A stretch of 64,000 nucleotides of DNA from Lachnospiraceae bacterium (GCA_009774245.1 VSNM01000015.1:24431-88430), one strand, 5' to 3'; shown: positions 53,313 to 62,823, counted from the first letter of the stretch. Notes: a model not told the origin generated them from the sequence alone. Made by a program: numbers and translations.

Positions 53313-53827
53313 TGTGTTACCCCCTCATTCTATTTTGTACCTTTTTCATCGTCACAAATTCCTATATGAAACACATCTTGTTCTCAAGTAATTTTTGTTT
53401 TATATTTTACCGTTTTATCTACTATTTTTCAATCTGTTATTATGTATTTTCTACATTAAATATTTTATCAGTTACTTTTCACACCCACGCCAAAGCAGTG
53501 GAAATCATGCGCCAAAATGCTTGCCTTTTAGCATTTTGTGTGCAAAATCTGTTATAATTCACACCTCAATAGCTTATATGTTGATAAAAACTGGCGTAGG
53601 TGTGAATTGTAACTTTTATCATTTGTCACCACTTTTCAAAATCTTATTGTTGAATGAAACAAAAAAGCATCCCTTAAACAAAAGAATACATTTTCTGTGA
53701 ACTCTCATTATTTAATTCCAAAAATAAGACTCTTTTATTGCACTATTAAATAGACTAATCCCTTATCAAACAAACTACTATCTGAATATATAGGATTATT
53801 CTTTTTATGATAATGTTCTGTATATTG
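53313..53827. other. A/T-rich gap without recognisable gene
   Basis: About 500 bases, very A/T-rich. I see no credible coding region, tRNA or terminator. Confidence 0.5.
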
Positions 53828-54025
53828 CTACAGTGGCTCTATTGATGTTCCGTTCGTTTTCCCCAAAAGCACTTTGCAGAAATCATGTACACCTTGATTT
53901 TCATTGTTCAGAACAGACATAAGCAAAGATTTTATATTGATTTTCCCTCCGTTTTTCTCATATTCTGCCAAATAGCGTGACCGGAACTCCCGATAGGATT
54001 TTCGGATATAACTGCCTGATTGCCA
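53828..54025 (-). pseudogene. Fragment of an unknown protein
   Basis: An open frame encodes SYREFRSRYLAEYEKNGGKI, then NIKSLLMSVLNNENQGVHDF and CKVLLGKTNGTSIEPL, ending at 53828. It has coding-like residues but no start and is preceded by a stop. It may be the far end of the locus remnant at 54093-54615. Not recognised. Confidence 0.35.
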
Positions 54026-54092
54026 TCACAGGTGTGATACAAATTATCTTTTCGTTTCCACCTTTCTGTTTCTGGTTTTTTTATGCCATCTG

Positions 54093-54615
54093 GTCAAATC
54101 TGTTGTGCATAATGTCTGCATTGGAAAGATCCTGCAGCATTCCGTCCTTATAGCCGATGCTCAGATTTAAGTCCGGAATATTATAAAAACCCTCTGCCAA
54201 AAGTTTCTTGATATTTTCCTCAAAGACGTTATAGGCCGCCCCTTTAAACTGGGCGTGCACTGCATCGGAGGTCTTTAATGCCTCCCTGTATACATCCAGA
54301 ATATTTTCCCCCTGCCATTCACCAGTCCGGTTTCCGTCTGCCTGTATTGTCGTGGATCTTGTCCTGTCACGCTCACGAAACTGTTCAGGGTGTGATATTT
54401 CGGCTTTACATGATCAGATATGGATGCTCTGTTACTGTGCATGATATGATAAAAAAGTTCAATGCTTTGTATCGTTCACCTTCCGGATCACGATTATTGC
54501 TCTTCACTTTATCCTTTTCAATTTTGAGGTTTTCCTTCCATGCAGGTGTTTTCGGCGTATCTGGTGTGTAACGATAAGAAATGTTATAATAATTATAAAA
54601 TGCTGTATCCTTCAT
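54093..54615 (-). pseudogene. Frameshifted hypothetical gene
   Basis: The frame from 54615 begins MKDTAFYNYYNISYRYTPDT, then TPAWKENLKIEKDKVKSNNR, stopping at 54406. A second frame, open after a stop, reads ISHPEQFRERDRTRSTTIQA, WQGENILDVYREALKTSDAV, HAQFKGAAYNVFEENIKKLL, ending LSNADIMHNRFDQMA at 54093. Both look like genuine protein and are probably one gene with a frameshift. Function not recognised. Confidence 0.5.
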
Positions 54616-54702
54616 ACTTTCCCCTTAATTTGTAAATATACGATAACCTGTATCCTTTAAATCATACTAAATTCATATATATAGTAAAAGCCATTGGCAT
54701 CT

Positions 54703-54912
54703 CTATATCTTCTGGTCAAAGCTATTTCTTCTTGTCATATTATCAGCAATAACGATACCCGAATCAAATGATAACTTCGCATTTTCATCTAATCGCTGTT
54801 CTTCTAACTTCTCATCCTCTATTTTTCTTTCTTCCGTCTTCTTTTCCTCTTCTTTCTTTTCTTCTCTTATCTTCTTTATTTTTTCTTTCAATTCTTGTCT
54901 TGCTTTTGCCAA
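54703..54912 (-). CDS. Small charged coiled-coil protein, possibly chimeric
   Basis: 69 residues from a TTG at 54912. Lys/Glu-rich coiled coil to about residue 40, then LSFDSGIVIADNMTRRNSF. The bases just upstream (54909-54928) match 19 of 20 of a part of the brnT gene (55911-55930), so this may be a chimera created by recombination. Whether it is translated is doubtful. Confidence 0.35.
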   Translation of the reverse strand: MAKARQELKEKIKKIREEKKEEEKKTEERKIEDEKLEEQRLDENAKLSFDSGIVIADNMTRRNSFDQKI

Positions 54913-54940
54913 CCTTACCTATTGCAATGTACCTTTAAAT

Positions 54941-55405
54941 TCATTTCAAATATGTCATGATAACAGCTTTTAATCGCTGTTCTCCGGACTCATACATGAG
55001 GCACTTGCAATTGCCTTCATCATTCACATCAATGAGAACATTTACACCATATTGGTCTGCAATATCCACTACATCCTCAAAAGGAATATAACCAATCTCG
55101 ACATATCCCCGAAATTTCCCTTTGAATTGTAGAACCCGAACATGCCGTGTACAGTCATCCATATTTGTAAAAACAATCAGATTTCCATTTTCACAAAGTA
55201 CCTTTTCAATCGTTGTAAGTCCTATCGCCCTTTTGGGCGGAATAAATGTAAGCACATTGCGCTTGCCCAAAATTTCCTTTATGACTTCCCAGTCAGATTC
55301 TTTTCTGTGACTTTTTCCAAGCTTCATTTTTAGTAATGAAACCTCTTCCTTTGAAATTAAATTCCACTCTGGTTTTTCAACGTCATATTTATCAAATTTT
55401 TTCAT
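54941..55405 (-). CDS. Hypothetical protein
   Basis: 154 residues, intracellular. Blocks LISKEEVSLLKMKLGKSHRK, LTFIPPKRAIGLTTIEKVLC, NLIVFTNMDDCTRHVRVLQF suggest a mixed alpha/beta fold; the last part VDIADQYGVNVLIDVNDEGN looks like a SseB-like strand-helix. It may be an immunity-type protein (inference from neighbours such as BrnT/BrnA). Not recognised with certainty. The stop lies 28 bases before the coiled-coil frame. Confidence 0.55.
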   Translation of the reverse strand: MKKFDKYDVEKPEWNLISKEEVSLLKMKLGKSHRKESDWEVIKEILGKRNVLTFIPPKRAIGLTTIEKVLCENGNLIVFTNMDDCTRHVRVLQFKGKFRGYVEIGYIPFEDVVDIADQYGVNVLIDVNDEGNCKCLMYESGEQRLKAVIMTYLK

Positions 55406-55638
55406 CTCTGTGTATTCCTTATTTTTTTAGTCTAAACCTTATTAATAGAATTGACATTTATTTTAATAATAAGGAAAGTACCTTAGGGCGGGCACCTTTC
55501 CCATATTTAAATTTTAAAGCATGCATCTGTGTTGGTCTGTATATTTATGATAATTACGAACACAGTAGTATCAGTCTTTGTATATTGCACCAACACACTT
55601 ATTGACTAACACCTAAAGTTATAATCTCATTATCGCAC

Positions 55639-55818
55639 CTACGCCTTTTTCTTACGATTTCGCTGCACAACCGCACTTTTAAAAGCTTTCATCATAGCTG
55701 GAGACAACTCCTCGCAATCCTCATCAAATACAATAGGGCTATTTTTTGCATCCTCAATTTCCTTCAGTTGTTCTTCTGTAGGCTTTTGCCCACTGTCAAT
55801 AATGAATGTCTTGGTCAT
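55639..55818 (-). CDS. brnA: BrnA-like antitoxin
   Basis: 59 residues from the ATG at 55818 (AAAGGAG upstream). TFIIDSGQKPTEEQLKEIED is the BrnA start; the end is basic (QRNRKKKA). The start lies inside the last codons of brnT, a coupled toxin-antitoxin arrangement. BrnA binds BrnT and its own promoter as a dimer in other bacteria. No ribbon-helix-helix domain of usual length is visible; a short form. Confidence 0.75.
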   Translation of the reverse strand: MTKTFIIDSGQKPTEEQLKEIEDAKNSPIVFDEDCEELSPAMMKAFKSAVVQRNRKKKA

Positions 55819-56074
55819 AATAAAGGCTCCTTTCCGCATTTGTTGCAAGTCTGGCTGAAATCAGCCGAATTGTATCTTTTCTTTCTGTAAATACCACAAA
55901 CAATATATCACCAACCTTGCCTATTGCAATATATCGATCTTCATCATCACTATGCTCAAAGTCAAACATTTCAATATAATATGGATCATCAAAAACATAG
56001 GCTGCTGTCTCAAAGGAAATCTTATGTTTTTCTTTGTTAATGGTATTTTTATCTTCATCCCATTCAAATTTCAT
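55796..56074 (-). CDS. brnT: BrnT-type ribonuclease toxin
   Basis: 92 residues, typical size. MKFEWDEDKNTINKEKHKIS is the BrnT N-terminal signature (FEWDxxKxxxNxxKHGxxF), followed by AAYVFDDP, ERYIAIG-like EDRYIAIGKVGDILFVVFTE and RLISARLATNAERSLY (the RxISAR motif). BrnT cleaves RNA. It is encoded before its antitoxin, the normal order for this family. Confidence 0.93.
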   Translation of the reverse strand: MKFEWDEDKNTINKEKHKISFETAAYVFDDPYYIEMFDFEHSDDEDRYIAIGKVGDILFVVFTERKDTIRLISARLATNAERSLYYDQDIHY

Positions 56075-56379
56075 GTTTTATTATCCTTTTAAGCTATTAC
56101 ATACTTTGGATGTAGACCTGTTATGTAATTAATTTCGTTTCCGCATCTATTTTTTTATATCAATAGTATAACGCTACGCGCTAATCTTATCAATTAAATT
56201 CTTTTCTATGATCGTGTTCTTGACTTGGAAATTTTGATTGGCATCTTGATACAGTTACTAACTCAGCAGATATCGACAATTGATACACGAAAGTATGTTT
56301 TTATAGATGGTTAACGACTTTCGACTCTCATCAATTCTATTCAGAACATATCGCGCAAACATATGTTTTTGATAATTGA
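56075..56379. other. A/T-rich gap between brnT and the spmA remnant
   Basis: About 300 bases with no gene; no spmB-like sequence follows the spmA remnant here, although spmB usually does. Confidence 0.5.
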
Positions 56380-56705
56380 TTAAAAATTTTTCCAACCCAT
56401 CACTTTGCAATAAATTACCGCCACTACCGTACTAAAAAACGTCGCCACGATCGCGGGCGCTATGACTGCTGCCGGATTGGCGCTCCCGTACTGGCTGCGA
56501 TATGCAATAATATTCACTGGTATCAACTGCAGCGACGAGATATTCATCACAAGAAATGTACACATCTCATCACTCGCTGTCCGCGCTCCACAATCCATAA
56601 AGCCATTCGCAGCCACGATACCTGTATTTGAGTCCATAAATTCCTCATTCCCGCGCTCCCGCTCAAGCTCCTCCAAGTCGCTCATCGCCCGCAATCCCCC
56701 TTGAG
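56380..56705 (-). pseudogene. spmA: 3' end of spore maturation protein A gene
   Basis: Encodes GLRAMSDLEELERERGNEEF, DCGARTASDEMCTFLVMNIS, SLQLIPVNIIAYRSQYGSAN and the last membrane helix, matching the C-terminal half of SpmA from the GNAATPxGLxAM block onward. Upstream of GGLRAM the similarity ends abruptly near 56700-56705, and the open frame continues into foreign sequence to 56781. SpmA is a membrane protein needed for spore core dehydration. The break next to a recombinase module marks it as a candidate integration site. Confidence 0.75.
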
Positions 56706-56745
56706 TCAAGGTAGTGACACGTACTTTTTGAAAAAAATAATGAAA

Positions 56746-56812
56746 TAGGGCATTTTTTGCTTTTTTTAGGCACTTTTTCATTTATTTTAGGCATTTTTGA
56801 CTTCTGCTTAGG
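56746..56812. repeat. Four 21-base phased TAGG-T-tract repeats at the element end
   Basis: TAGG occurs at 56746, 56767, 56788 and 56809, each exactly 21 bases apart, the first three followed by GC(A/AC)TTTTT. This puts four motifs and T-tracts on one face of the helix, two turns apart. It lies between the spmA break (about 56703) and the first element gene (stop 56825), where binding sites for recombinase or accessory proteins would be expected. Confidence 0.65.
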
Positions 56813-56824
56813 ATATCATATGAA

Positions 56825-57277
56825 TTATCCCCCTTCCCAATTTAGCTTGTCCTCTTTTTCCTTTTTAATCTGTTCTGTCCGTTTCACATCTACAAAATGC
56901 GTCGCATATGCTCTCTCAATATCCTCTTTTCCACTTTTGCTAAATCGGAGTGGGATTACAGGCTTTCGTCCTTTTCCGCTTTTCGGTACGTTCGCTGAAC
57001 GCACTTTTGTCCCCCACTGTTTATAATAGCAAAAAGACGGTTTTAAATTGGACTTCTCTGCATACTTTCGGATCTGGCTCATAATAAAGGAAAGTTTTCT
57101 AAGATTGCAGGTACAGACTTGTTCTAAATATGCAACTTTTCCACAGCGCCATTCTTCATACTTTTGCTTTGAAAGCACTCCCACATCCATAAGTACATCA
57201 ACGGGAGCTGCATATCCTCTCTGTTGGCATTGATGATAAACTGCTGAATGTACTTTCCCAATTAATTCACTATCTGT
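56825..57277 (-). CDS. Hypothetical protein of the integrative element
   Basis: 150 residues from a GTG at 57277 with TTTGGAGG upstream. The frame is open to 57325 but the GTG start has the site. Reads VDVLMDVGVLSKQKYEEWRC, GKVAYLEQVCTCNLRKLSFI, MSQIRKYAEKSNLKPSFCYY, LRFSKSGKEDIERAYATHFV. This is a family of unknown function I have seen described only as hypothetical in Lachnospiraceae. Basic, possibly nucleic-acid binding (inference). It lies at the edge of the recombinase module. Confidence 0.65.
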   Translation of the reverse strand, partial: TDSELIGKVHSAVYHQCQQRGYAAPVDVLMDVGVLSKQKYEEWRCGKVAYLEQVCTCNLRKLSFIMSQIRKYAEKSNLKPSFCYYKQWGTKVRSANVPKSGKGRKPVIPLRFSKSGKEDIERAYATHFVDVKRTEQIKKEKEDKLNWEGG

Positions 57278-57302
57278 CACTGTATTTTCCTCCAAAACCA
57301 AT

Positions 57303-57333
57303 TTCCCGACTGCTAATATGAACAATCGGGAAC
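57303..57333 (-). terminator. Terminator-like hairpin after the recombinase operon
   Basis: TTCCCGACTG and CAATCGGGAA form a stem around TAATATGAA (57303-57333), 90 bases after the stop of the first recombinase. On the reverse strand it is followed by TTGGTTTTGG, a weak T-run. Confidence 0.55.
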
Positions 57334-57421
57334 ATAACTCTTTCTTTTCTTATCATACCACAATTGCTCTGGAATTATGGTAAGTTCATGCCTATTCGGG
57401 CGAGTACAATATCTGTCGATA

Positions 57422-59068
57422 TTATACCACAGCTCCACTGTGTTTTCTATCGGAAACATAGCTTTCATCTTGAAATTTAAAGACGATTTCAATGCGCTTA
57501 CTACTATATACATATATCGCATCTATGAGCTGTCTGACAAGTTCTTTTGTAAGTTCTGTAAGATTCTCTTTTCCTTCCAGCAGATTTAAGGAACAAGGTT
57601 TTTCGTCCGGTGATGTCGTTTCTTCGGATTGATAGGCTTGCAGTTCTGTTTTATAGGTTTCTATCAGCTTATTGTTACTTTCCTTCGCCTGCATGAACTG
57701 GTCAACATTGATTTCGCCTTTTGCATAACGCTCATACAATAAGTAATTCTTATCTGTAAGTCCCTGTATCTTTTCCTGAAGCTGCTTTTTACCCTCCTGA
57801 TTTTCTTTCATATGGTCACGAAGCTGCAATCTGTATAATTTCTGTAGCCGCTCCGATTCGCCTGCCAGCACTGCCTGATGTTTCATTGCAGATAATACAA
57901 TTTCCAAAAGCTCTGTTTCCTTTATGTTTTCCGGACAGCACTCCTTTGATTTGGCTTCATAATAGTATCTGCAATAATAAGAAACATTGAATCTGCTTCT
58001 TCGCTGCATATTATGTTTGCAGCCACCACATTTCACGAAGCCTTTAATGGGAGAATCCATGCTTCCCCTTCTCCTTTTTTCTCCCTCGCAATATATCGTT
58101 TTGTCTAATAGTCCCTTATCTTCTTTTTCTGTCAGTATTGCAATGTTCTGTTTCTTAAAATCTTTATTGTTTACAAGTTCAAACAGTTCTTTTGATATAA
58201 GCGGTTCATGTGTGCCTTCGCATACTTTCCATTCCTCTCTCGGTAGACACTTCGTTTTTCTTGAACCGACCTCGGCAGTTTCTTTTTTGTGAAAAACAGT
58301 GTTCCCGACATACAATTCATTTTTCAGAATTCTTCCTACTATAGAACCATTCCACAACTTTTTTTCTTCATGGTATTTCCACTGGTAACTGCAACCGTTT
58401 TTCATTGCGTAAACCTGCGGTGTCGGAATACCATGACGATTTAAGTATCGTGCCACTTCTGTTTTTACCCCATATTCTGCATACTTTTCAAAAATCATGC
58501 GTACAATAGCTGCTGCTTCCTCATCTACTATAATGCGGTTATGGTCAGAGGGAGATTTTTTATAACCAAATGCTGCAAAGGTAGCAAGATAATTTCCTCT
58601 CATCCGTCTGCCCATTAGATCATTTTTGATTTTAACGGAATTTTCTTCACTGAAATAATCATACATCAGGTTCTCAAATGCCACGTCCATATCCGGTGTT
58701 ATCCCGACATAATCTTTGCTGTCAAAACTGTTGTTGACAGCAATAAAACGAATATCCAATAGTGGGAATATTTTTTCAATGTAATTTCCGACTTCAATGT
58801 GGTTTCGTCCAAAGCGCGAAAAATCTTTTACTACGATACCATGCACTTTACCTGATTTCACATCTTCTAAAAGTTTTTGAACCCCCGGTCTTTCAAAATT
58901 CTTCCCGCTAAATCCATCATCTATATATTCCTTTATCTCATAACTGTCAAATTCCGGTCTTTGCTCCACGAACCTGCGGAGAATATACCTTTGATTTGTG
59001 ATACTGTTGCTTTCATCAATCATATCGCCATCTTCTTTTGACAATCTCAGATACAATGCCATAATCAT
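57422..59068 (-). CDS. Large serine recombinase 3 of the triple module
   Basis: 548 residues. N-terminal resolvase domain with the catalytic Ser10 in LYLRLSKED and KDFSRFGRN; recombinase domain (about 165-290) with YLATFAAFGYKKSPSDHNRI; zinc ribbon CGGCKHNM with a later CRYYYEAKSKECC; a coiled coil (about 405-480) and the C-terminal tail. The ATG lies at 59068, overlapping the stop of the next gene upstream by four bases (ATGA). All three enzymes are similar in plan. Site-specific recombination without cofactors is known for the family. Confidence 0.95.
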   Translation of the reverse strand: MIMALYLRLSKEDGDMIDESNSITNQRYILRRFVEQRPEFDSYEIKEYIDDGFSGKNFERPGVQKLLEDVKSGKVHGIVVKDFSRFGRNHIEVGNYIEKIFPLLDIRFIAVNNSFDSKDYVGITPDMDVAFENLMYDYFSEENSVKIKNDLMGRRMRGNYLATFAAFGYKKSPSDHNRIIVDEEAAAIVRMIFEKYAEYGVKTEVARYLNRHGIPTPQVYAMKNGCSYQWKYHEEKKLWNGSIVGRILKNELYVGNTVFHKKETAEVGSRKTKCLPREEWKVCEGTHEPLISKELFELVNNKDFKKQNIAILTEKEDKGLLDKTIYCEGEKRRRGSMDSPIKGFVKCGGCKHNMQRRSRFNVSYYCRYYYEAKSKECCPENIKETELLEIVLSAMKHQAVLAGESERLQKLYRLQLRDHMKENQEGKKQLQEKIQGLTDKNYLLYERYAKGEINVDQFMQAKESNNKLIETYKTELQAYQSEETTSPDEKPCSLNLLEGKENLTELTKELVRQLIDAIYVYSSKRIEIVFKFQDESYVSDRKHSGAVV

Positions 59069-60765
59069 TCCGTTGCGCCTCCCTTCCGACAGTTTAAAAT
59101 ATATTTTTCACAATCATTAAAACAATCCTGATATTTTAGCTTTACTTCAACCCTGTTATCAGCAAAAATCTCTATTCTCTCAATACAGATTTCAACCATT
59201 GTTTCAGTCAGTTTTTTTGCATTTTGGAAGCAGAGCCAGTCTGACACTAATTTTTGTAATGCGGTCTGACATTTTTTTATCCCTTTTTCTTCTTTAACAC
59301 ACTTTTTCTCCTGTTCTTTGTATAATTCTATTTTTTCATGGTATACATCTTTATATTGCAGAAATACTGCCTGTGAAACACAGCCTTCTGCGTAGTCCGA
59401 ATATGTCCGCATATACTCCTGTTCCAGACAGTTTTTTAAATTGATTACTTTTTGCTTTTTCGATTCTGTCTGCTTTAATTTTTCTTCAAAGGAATACTGA
59501 ACATTCTTTTGAACAAGTTTCTTTATTCCTTTTATGAAACTTAAATGTTTTTGTATCGTGGCATAAAGAATGTCACACAATACATTTTCGGCAATGTTCC
59601 TTGTATCGCATAAGTCATTGTAATTTCTATGTGTGCTGCATTGAAAAGTTTTGTACTGCTCCTTCTTCCCATTTATAATACGATATTTATTTACCCTCAC
59701 CATATTTGCCTTGCAGGAAGCGCAAAACAATTTTCCCTGAAATATATTTTTATCAAAAGATACAAGCTGCTTTCCGCTGGATAATTCGCATTTTCTTCCT
59801 TTGGGCTGACTTAATATTCTTTGTACATCTTCAAACATCTGCCTGTCAATAATCGGTTCATGATTATTTTCTATAACAATCTGTTCCTGTTCCGGCACCA
59901 GACTTACTTTCTTTCCAGAAAAAAAACTCTGCTCCGACTTATGCCTTATTATGTTTCCTATATATACAGGATTTTCCAACATTCTTTTGATTGTAGAATA
60001 GTGCCACAATTTCAGTTCATCAGCCTCTTTCCGGTATACGCTGCCTGACTGAAAATACTGCCCCGGTGTCTGAATATGATTTTGATAAAGCCATCTGCTT
60101 ATTGTATAGTTGGAAATCCCCTCACTGCACTGTCTGAATATTTCCTGTACAATGGGAGCTGTCTGCTTACAAATGACATAATTTGTGCCGCTTTCATTCA
60201 TCTGATAGCCGTATGGAATTGTAGCACTGCGATAAAATATGCCCTTTTCCTGCTTCATTCGGAATGTACTCCCTACTTTCTTTGAAATATCCTTTGCATA
60301 CATCTCATGCATAAGATTTTTGAGAGAAATAAGCAGCAATTCCCTGCCGCAATTCTCATCGGCGCTGTCATACCTGTCAACAATGGATATGAAACGCACT
60401 CTCAAAAAAGGAAATACTTTCTCAATATAATTTCCTGCTTCTATGTACTCCCTTCCAAAACGGGATAAATCCTTGACAATCACACAGTTAATCAATCCTG
60501 CCTTTAAATCTGCCATCATTCTGCTAAATGCCGGACGTGAAAAATCCGTTCCCGTTTTTCCATCATCGACATACTCCCTCACGATATTCAAATCAGGGTG
60601 TCTGCTTACAAACTCATGCGCCAGCCTTCTTTGATTTTCCAAAGAGTCACTTCCTGTATAATCACTGTCCACTGAAAGCCTTAGATAATTACCAACATCA
60701 TACTTTTTCAGTATTTTTTTTGCTGGTACAGCTTTTTTTAAATACCTGTCTGCCGTCCTAGCCAT
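59065..60765 (-). CDS. Large serine recombinase 2 of the triple module
   Basis: 566 residues. Catalytic Ser31 in YLRLSVDSD preceded by a longer N-terminal extension (MARTADRYLKKAVPAKKILK); KDLSRFGREYIE; zinc ribbon CASCKANM and CSTHRNYNDLC; coiled coil of about 430-515; C-terminal RIEIFADNRVEVKLKYQDCF in common with the other two. It overlaps recombinase 3 by four bases and recombinase 1 by eight. The three are probably made from one transcript. Confidence 0.95.
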   Translation of the reverse strand: MARTADRYLKKAVPAKKILKKYDVGNYLRLSVDSDYTGSDSLENQRRLAHEFVSRHPDLNIVREYVDDGKTGTDFSRPAFSRMMADLKAGLINCVIVKDLSRFGREYIEAGNYIEKVFPFLRVRFISIVDRYDSADENCGRELLLISLKNLMHEMYAKDISKKVGSTFRMKQEKGIFYRSATIPYGYQMNESGTNYVICKQTAPIVQEIFRQCSEGISNYTISRWLYQNHIQTPGQYFQSGSVYRKEADELKLWHYSTIKRMLENPVYIGNIIRHKSEQSFFSGKKVSLVPEQEQIVIENNHEPIIDRQMFEDVQRILSQPKGRKCELSSGKQLVSFDKNIFQGKLFCASCKANMVRVNKYRIINGKKEQYKTFQCSTHRNYNDLCDTRNIAENVLCDILYATIQKHLSFIKGIKKLVQKNVQYSFEEKLKQTESKKQKVINLKNCLEQEYMRTYSDYAEGCVSQAVFLQYKDVYHEKIELYKEQEKKCVKEEKGIKKCQTALQKLVSDWLCFQNAKKLTETMVEICIERIEIFADNRVEVKLKYQDCFNDCEKYILNCRKGGATE

Positions 60766-62437
60766 TGCTTTCCACCTCCGCTGAAGATAGGGAGCTAAAG
60801 TTCCCCGGCATTGATTCTACAATCCTGCACAGAGTTTCGTACTCGTCCTGATACTTAAAGGTAATTTCAATCCTGTTTTCTTCATAAACAGTAATTTTTT
60901 CTACCAATGTCAGCAATGTACTTCTGTCTAATGATGTGATATTTCCTGTCTTGGTAAAAGTTTTTATCCATTCGTTTGCAAACAATCCCTCTTTAAAAAT
61001 TATTTCTATTTCTTCTTTTAACTTCTTGATAGTTTGCTCTATCTCTGTACATTTGCGGACAAAATTGTCTTTGAACTGTTCATACTCTTTTGCCGAAATC
61101 ACTCCCTCTGCCAGATCCCTGTGCAAAGCCATCTCCACCCGTTTGCATTGATTTAACTCCTCATACTTTTCGAGTATTTCCTTATCGTTTGCCACCACGT
61201 CATTATAATTGATTTCTTTATCCTTAAGCGTGTTTAACAGTTCTTCCAGTTTGGAAGCATGGGCAATATGCCTTTTGATTGTATCAAGCAGAATTTCTTC
61301 AATCACCGACTGCTCTATACTGTGGCGGCTGCACCCCTTCCCTTTATTATAGGTAGTACATATGTAGTATATGGTCTGCGTGTTCTTATATTTATTGCAG
61401 CGCCTTACCATACTTCGCCCACATTCGCCGCAGAACATTAATCCGGAAAGCATAAACAAAGTATCTTTATCTGGAGAAATGCGGGTGTCAAGACTCAGAA
61501 GTTTTGCAACATTTTCAAAATCTATTCTGCTGATAATTGCCTCATGTGTATTTTCCCTTACCGACCATTCCGTTTCAGGCTTATTCACAACTTTGTCCAG
61601 TTTATAATTGACTTTTTCACGCTTCCCCTGTTCCAGTATACCAATATAGATTTTGTTTTTCAGTATCCGGTTAATCATTACTGCCGACCATTTTGATTTC
61701 ACACTTTTCTGAAAACCGCTTTTATAGTTTCCGCCGGTCTGTCTTTTATACTCAGAAGGAGAAGCTACACCAAGTCCATTGAGCTTCTCGGCTATTGATG
61801 TAGAATTGAATCCTTTCAGTTTCCACTCAAAAATTTTGCGTACAATATCAGCGGCATATTCATCTGGTACAATCTTATTTCTGTCTGTTTCCAGTTTCTT
61901 ATATCCATATGCAACATAAGAACCAATATACAGACCGTTCTCCCGCATAACTTCCTGATGACTTCTTACTTTTCCGGATATATCCCTGCTATAATTGTCA
62001 TTAACAAAGTTTTTAACCGGAATTAACAGATTTACATCGCTCTGTGTCGCTGACAGGCTGTCGAAATGATCCAGCACTGACACAAATCGGACATTGTAAG
62101 ATGGAAAAATCTTTCTCACATAACGTCCAGAGTCAATATAATCACGCCCTAATCTTGATAAATCCTTTACAATGACCATGTTTACCTTGCCACTATAAAT
62201 ATCTTCACACATACGCCTAAAGCCAGGACGTTCAAAATTAAGCCCTGTATATCCGTCATCTATATAAATATCATAAAGGGTAACTTTCGGCATCGACTCT
62301 AACGCTTTTAATATCAATGCCTTTTGATTGGCAATGCTGTTGCTTTCTTTTTTGTCCTTTACTGTCCGCAAATCTTCATCTTCTTTTGACAGACGCAGGT
62401 ACACAGCAGCCATATAAGATATGAATGAATTATTCAT
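60758..62437 (-). CDS. Large serine recombinase 1 of the triple module
   Basis: 559 residues; AGGAGG seven bases before the ATG at 62437. Catalytic Ser17 in VYLRLSKEDEDL; KDLSRLGRDYID; recombinase domain (about 180-285) with YVAYGYKKLETDRNKIVPDE; zinc ribbon CGECGRSM and CTTYNKGKGC; coiled coil about 400-485; C-terminal ENRIEITFKYQDEYETL. It is the first gene of the recombinase operon. Confidence 0.95.
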   Translation of the reverse strand: MNNSFISYMAAVYLRLSKEDEDLRTVKDKKESNSIANQKALILKALESMPKVTLYDIYIDDGYTGLNFERPGFRRMCEDIYSGKVNMVIVKDLSRLGRDYIDSGRYVRKIFPSYNVRFVSVLDHFDSLSATQSDVNLLIPVKNFVNDNYSRDISGKVRSHQEVMRENGLYIGSYVAYGYKKLETDRNKIVPDEYAADIVRKIFEWKLKGFNSTSIAEKLNGLGVASPSEYKRQTGGNYKSGFQKSVKSKWSAVMINRILKNKIYIGILEQGKREKVNYKLDKVVNKPETEWSVRENTHEAIISRIDFENVAKLLSLDTRISPDKDTLFMLSGLMFCGECGRSMVRRCNKYKNTQTIYYICTTYNKGKGCSRHSIEQSVIEEILLDTIKRHIAHASKLEELLNTLKDKEINYNDVVANDKEILEKYEELNQCKRVEMALHRDLAEGVISAKEYEQFKDNFVRKCTEIEQTIKKLKEEIEIIFKEGLFANEWIKTFTKTGNITSLDRSTLLTLVEKITVYEENRIEITFKYQDEYETLCRIVESMPGNFSSLSSAEVESNG

Positions 62438-62574
62438 ATTACTTCCTCCTAATTTTATAGTGCTGACATAACCATAAAATCAGGGTTCCACATATGAATT
62501 TAGTCCTGAATATAGTCTAGCACAAAGTTTTGCATTTGTCCAATAAAAGTGTGAGAAGAAATTTATGTGAAAAT

Positions 62575-62823
62575 TTATACATTTGCTGTTTTTAATATCA
62601 GTTCCTGTAATCGGTCAGTGAGTGTAACTGTAGTATCTTCAAATCCTATCTTAACGATGTATTCTCCATATTTGTAACAATACGGATTTTTAATCTGCTC
62701 AAGATAATCCCTTATCTGTCCTTCTCTGCTTTTCTCTTTATTTATCTTTACCTCCCCAATATCTGCAAGTTCTTCACGCTTAACCGTTCTTATATCTACA
62801 TTCTTCATTTCTTCTATACTCAA
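62575..62823 (-). CDS. DUF6870-like small protein
   Basis: 82 residues. VDIRTVKREELADIGEVKIN and EQIKNPYCYKYGEYIVKIGF, then TLTDRLQELI, match the pattern of the DUF6870 family, small proteins common on Clostridia integrative elements (recalled). Function unknown. It is encoded upstream of the recombinases on the same strand. Confidence 0.7.
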   Translation of the reverse strand: MSIEEMKNVDIRTVKREELADIGEVKINKEKSREGQIRDYLEQIKNPYCYKYGEYIVKIGFEDTTVTLTDRLQELILKTANV

